A DNA stretch of 61,648 nt, taken from Pseudomonadota bacterium. GTDB taxonomy: Bacteria; Pseudomonadota; Alphaproteobacteria; Rhodospirillales; Magnetospirillaceae. Under the pieces are notes generated by a model. It had not been told where the DNA came from, did not search any database, and saw only the letters and a program-made list of their open reading frames with translations. A program made the translations under genes and the position numbers. How positions within the stretch are numbered: position 1 is the first letter of the stretch; every line of letters starts with the position of its first letter. The stretch spans positions 1-61,648 of the forward strand of contig JAJZUL010000016.1 of assembly GCA_021848545.1 (NCBI GenBank). Direction: 5' to 3'. Shown piece by piece: positions 59,579 through 61,648 of this stretch.

Positions 59579-59653
59579 TGGTGGGCGATGTAGGGATTGA
59601 ACCTACGACCCCACCCGTGTGAAGGGTGTGCTCTCCCGCTGAGCTAATCGCCC
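59579..59653 (-). tRNA. tRNA-Val (anticodon CAC)
   Basis: 75 nt with encoded CCA at 59579-59581. Acceptor stem GGGCGAT pairs with ATCGCCC; the D arm (TAGCTCAGCGGGAGAGCA), anticodon stem CACCC/GGGTG around TTCACAC, and the T arm (GTAGGTTCAATCCCTAC) are all regular. The anticodon CAC reads GTG. The DUF4160/HTH pair lies just beyond its 3' end. Confidence 0.95.
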
Positions 59654-59701
59654 ATCTACCATCAAGGCCGCCGGTAGCGGCGGCGAAGAGCGGCAATCTT
59701 T

Positions 59702-59720
59702 AAGGCCGCCGGGCGGCCTT
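59702..59720 (-). terminator. Hairpin between LOG gene and tRNA-Val
   Basis: AAGGCCGCC and GGCGGCCTT are perfect arms around one central base, 15 bp after the LOG stop codon. The T run is stronger on the plus strand, so direction of termination is uncertain. Confidence 0.5.
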
Positions 59721-59735
59721 TGTCAACCGGCTTTC

Positions 59736-60317
59736 TCAGGCGGTATCGCGGGCGATGACCCGGACCATTTCGGGGGGCTGATAAGCCTGGAAACGGTCCA
59801 GCAACGTGTCGGCGTCGTTCTCCACCGCCACCATGGCGCGGTGACGGTCGCGCAGGAAGCCTTCGGACGTGGCGTAATCGAGAAAAGCGTGCAGATGGTC
59901 GTAGTAACCGGCCACGTCGAGAAAGCCCAGCGGCTTGGGATGCAGGCCCAACTGGCCCCAGGTCCAGACCTCGAACAATTCCTCCATGGTGCCGATGCCG
60001 CCGGGCAGGGCGATGAAGGCGTCCGACAGGTCGGCCATCAGCGCCTTGCGTTCGTGCATCGAGCCGACCACGCGCAATTCGGTCAGATCGAGATGACCCA
60101 CCTCCAGCTTCATCAGTGCTTCGGGGATCACGCCGATGACCTCGCCGCCGGCCTTCAGCGCGGCGTCGGCGACGATGCCCATCAGGCCGACATTGCCGCC
60201 GCCGTAAACCAGCCCCAGGCCGCGGCCGGCGATCAGGGCGCCCAGCTTCGCCGCCGCTTCGGCATAGACCGGGCGGTTGCCCATGGACGAACCGCAAAAG
60301 ACACAGATGCGACGCAT
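59736..60317 (-). CDS. LOG family protein (TIGR00730)
   Basis: 193 aa. The nucleotide-monophosphate-binding signature PGGIGTMEE and the SMHERK motif are intact, on a Rossmann-type fold starting [13 protein letters not shown]-family enzymes in bacteria cleave cytokinin nucleotides or act as AMP/GMP-type nucleosidases. Four bp after the thiE stop on the same strand. Confidence 0.9.
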   Translation of the reverse strand: MRRICVFCGSSMGNRPVYAEAAAKLGALIAGRGLGLVYGGGNVGLMGIVADAALKAGGEVIGVIPEALMKLEVGHLDLTELRVVGSMHERKALMADLSDAFIALPGGIGTMEELFEVWTWGQLGLHPKPLGFLDVAGYYDHLHAFLDYATSEGFLRDRHRAMVAVENDADTLLDRFQAYQPPEMVRVIARDTA

Positions 60318-60321
60318 GCGC

Positions 60322-60963
60322 TCATCCCTCCCGCAACAGGCGGTCGAACAGGCGGACCGCCGCCGCCGGCCCCATCGGATAATTCCACACGCCGCCCGAA
60401 ACCGCGATGAAATCGGCGCCGGCCTCCACCAGCGGGCGGGCGTTGGCCAGGGTGATGCCGCCGATGGCCACCGACGGGATGGTGAACAGCTTGCTCCACC
60501 ATTCCAGCAGATCGATATCGGCGTGATGGCGGGTTTCCTTGGTGTCGGACGGGTAGAAGGCGCCGAAGGCGACGTAATCGGCGCCCTGCTCGCCGGCGAC
60601 CATGGCCAGATGGCGGGAATCGTGGCAGGTGACCCCCAACATGGCGTCGGGGCCGATGGCCTCGCGGGCCTGGCGGCAGGTGCCGTCCTCCTGGCCGATA
60701 TGGACGCCGTCGCAGCCGCTTTCGAAGGCCAGATCGGGGCGGTCGTTCAAAATCACCGCCACGCCGCGCCGCTGGGCCGGCGGACGCAGCACGTCGATGG
60801 CGCGCATCAGCGTGTCGTCGTCCAGGCCCTTCAGGCGGATTTGCAGGCAGGCGATATCGCCGGCATCCAGGGTGGCCTCCAGCGTTTCGACCCATTCATA
60901 GGGATTGTCGATGCGGGGCGGCGTGATCAGATACAGGCCGGTTCTGTCGGGCGGAACGGTCAC
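60322..60963 (-). CDS. thiE: Thiamine phosphate synthase
   Basis: 213 aa from a GTG at 60963, which overlaps the upstream gene stop by 4 bp. The (beta/alpha)8 motifs [15 protein letters not shown] (LQxR...), [19 protein letters not shown] and [11 protein letters not shown] identify ThiE; joins the pyrimidine and thiazole halves of thiamine. Residues for pyrophosphate binding (LNDR, GQED) are present. Confidence 0.9.
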   Translation of the reverse strand: MTVPPDRTGLYLITPPRIDNPYEWVETLEATLDAGDIACLQIRLKGLDDDTLMRAIDVLRPPAQRRGVAVILNDRPDLAFESGCDGVHIGQEDGTCRQAREAIGPDAMLGVTCHDSRHLAMVAGEQGADYVAFGAFYPSDTKETRHHADIDLLEWWSKLFTIPSVAIGGITLANARPLVEAGADFIAVSGGVWNYPMGPAAAVRLFDRLLREG

Positions 60964-61382
60964 GAAATCTCTCTGGCGTTGGATGGGGGGAAGGGGTGGG
61001 GGCGTGCCGTTCCTGTTGAACCACGAGCGGACGGGTCGGCGCAATCGAGAACCGCGCCGGTTCGGGCGGCGATATCGGCCAGTTTCGCCAGGGTTTGGTC
61101 GTTTGCCGTTACGCGCAGGGCCTTCACCCCGGCGCGCAAGGCGGCCAGGGCCAGACCCGGCTGGTCGCCGCAATCGAGAACGGCATCGAAGGCGGTTCCG
61201 GGAAATTCGGCCTCCAGACGCGCGATCAGGTGTTGCCACCAGCCGATGCCCTGCCAGCCGGCCGCGCCCACCGGGCTGTCCAGGATCACCGTCTCGCCCG
61301 TCCGATGCGCTTCGGCCAGGACGCCCCGGGCCTGGTCCATGCTGTGAACGACGATATGGCGGGGCGGAGTGGCGACCAACAA
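60960..61382 (-). CDS. Unknown protein translated with thiE
   Basis: 140 aa starting with a TTG at 61382 or slightly downstream; the true start is uncertain. Sequence VLDSPVGAAGWQGIGWWQHL and TAFDAVLDCGDQPGLALAALRAG followed by VKALRV suggest a small alpha/beta fold. The C-terminal 20 residues are Pro/Ser/Arg rich and may be unstructured. Coupled to thiE by a 4-bp overlap. I do not recognise the family; similar short genes sit before thiE in related genomes as far as I recall. Confidence 0.6.
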   Translation of the reverse strand: MLVATPPRHIVVHSMDQARGVLAEAHRTGETVILDSPVGAAGWQGIGWWQHLIARLEAEFPGTAFDAVLDCGDQPGLALAALRAGVKALRVTANDQTLAKLADIAARTGAVLDCADPSARGSTGTARPHPFPPSNAREIS

Positions 61383-61522
61383 CCCAACTTTCGACCGATG
61401 GTGCCCAGAGGCGCCGTCAGGGGCCGACTGGCGCGTTGAGCGCGCCTGAGCTGAGCGCTAACCAACAAACGCTTACCCTACCCTACATTGACTCGCTCTG
61501 TCATCGGCCCTACCCTGACGGC

Positions 61523-61646
61523 CCAGGGTAATCGGGTGAAGGCGCGTTGGAGCGGAGCGACTAGGCCGTTGAGGCCGCCGCAGCGTGCGGAGAGGCTCCA
61601 TCGGGGCCTCGGAGCGCAAGCGAGGATAGCCAAGGGCGCGGACGCG
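61523..61646. repeat. 124-bp repeat, inverted copy of 28093-28216
   Basis: Exact reverse complement of 28093-28216. The window ends 2 bp further, so the homology may extend. The bases before it (about 61440-61520) contain several short CCCTACCCTA-type motifs but no gene. Confidence 0.9.
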
Positions 61647-61648
61647 CC

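Overview
The window is about 61.6 kb of gene-dense, high-GC DNA from a Gram-negative bacterium. Gene order and content point to an alphaproteobacterium of the Rhodospirillales, perhaps Magnetospirillum-like: rpsF-rpsR-DUF2232-rplI, fabD-fabG-acpP-fabF-mltG, dnaB-alr, an LdtR-type MarR regulator, Tad genes, many c-di-GMP proteins and a bacteriohemerythrin domain. The taxonomic call is inference from gene content; no rRNA is present. About 69 protein genes and one tRNA can be supported.

Layout. 0.1-8.4 kb (minus) is housekeeping: mlaF, mlaE, alr and dnaB form one run, cfa follows, then the ribosomal operon rpsF-rpsR-DUF2232-rplI with a promoter and a terminator. 8.6-13.1 kb (plus) is the fatty acid synthesis operon fabD-fabG-acpP-fabF-mltG. 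13.1-17.3 kb holds glycogen and glucose genes (glgC, glgA, glk). 17.4-20.1 kb encodes a large multidomain protein joining a metallo-beta-lactamase fold, two cyclic-nucleotide-binding-like domains and a hemerythrin domain. 20.3-23.8 kb has a nucleoside phosphorylase-like gene, a methyltransferase, and a sulfur-type module (TauE/SafE permease, 103-aa protein, divergent ArsR-rhodanese regulator). 24.2-26.7 kb is a metal (zinc/manganese) ABC importer. 26.7-30.5 kb has an M23-like protein, a PAS-GGDEF protein and a TPR lipoprotein. 30.6-33.6 kb is a partial Tad pilus gene set. 33.7-38.6 kb has an LdtR-like regulator, a DedA protein, purK-purE, a DUF6134 protein, a degenerate GGDEF protein and a DUF465 protein. 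38.9-43.7 kb has pfk, ubiX, small proteins and a hydrogenase-type protease pair. 43.9-49.9 kb holds regulators (XRE, EAL, Crp/Fnr), a phosphopantetheinyl transferase and metC. 50-54.5 kb has a membrane protein, OsmC, NUDIX, a cysteine synthase homologue, a thiosulfate/mercaptopyruvate sulfurtransferase and DUF1003. 54.8-57.4 kb is an unassigned operon of a double-RidA protein and two 2OG-Fe(II) oxygenases. 57.4-61.4 kb has an HD-GYP response regulator, a DUF4160/DUF2442-HTH pair, tRNA-Val, a LOG protein, thiE and a small companion gene.

The most unusual feature of the DNA itself is the density of short non-IS repeats in the spacers. At least six families recur: long nested palindromes, a 187-bp direct repeat, a covarying hairpin, a 16-bp-arm palindrome, and a GC-rich family. 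A 124-bp stretch is present in two identical, inverted copies 33 kb apart. One GC-rich repeat copy lies in frame inside a tadE-like gene, and several others sit exactly at gene ends and supply the stop codon. A small IS5-type transposase remnant lies beside the RidA/2OG operon.

Best candidates for undescribed biology are the MBL-CNMP-CNMP-hemerythrin protein, the RidA/2OG/2OG operon, a possible pseudoknot in the cfa leader, and a DUF4160/HTH pair whose predicted promoter has a palindrome inside its spacer. All functional statements come from reading motifs by eye; no database search was run.
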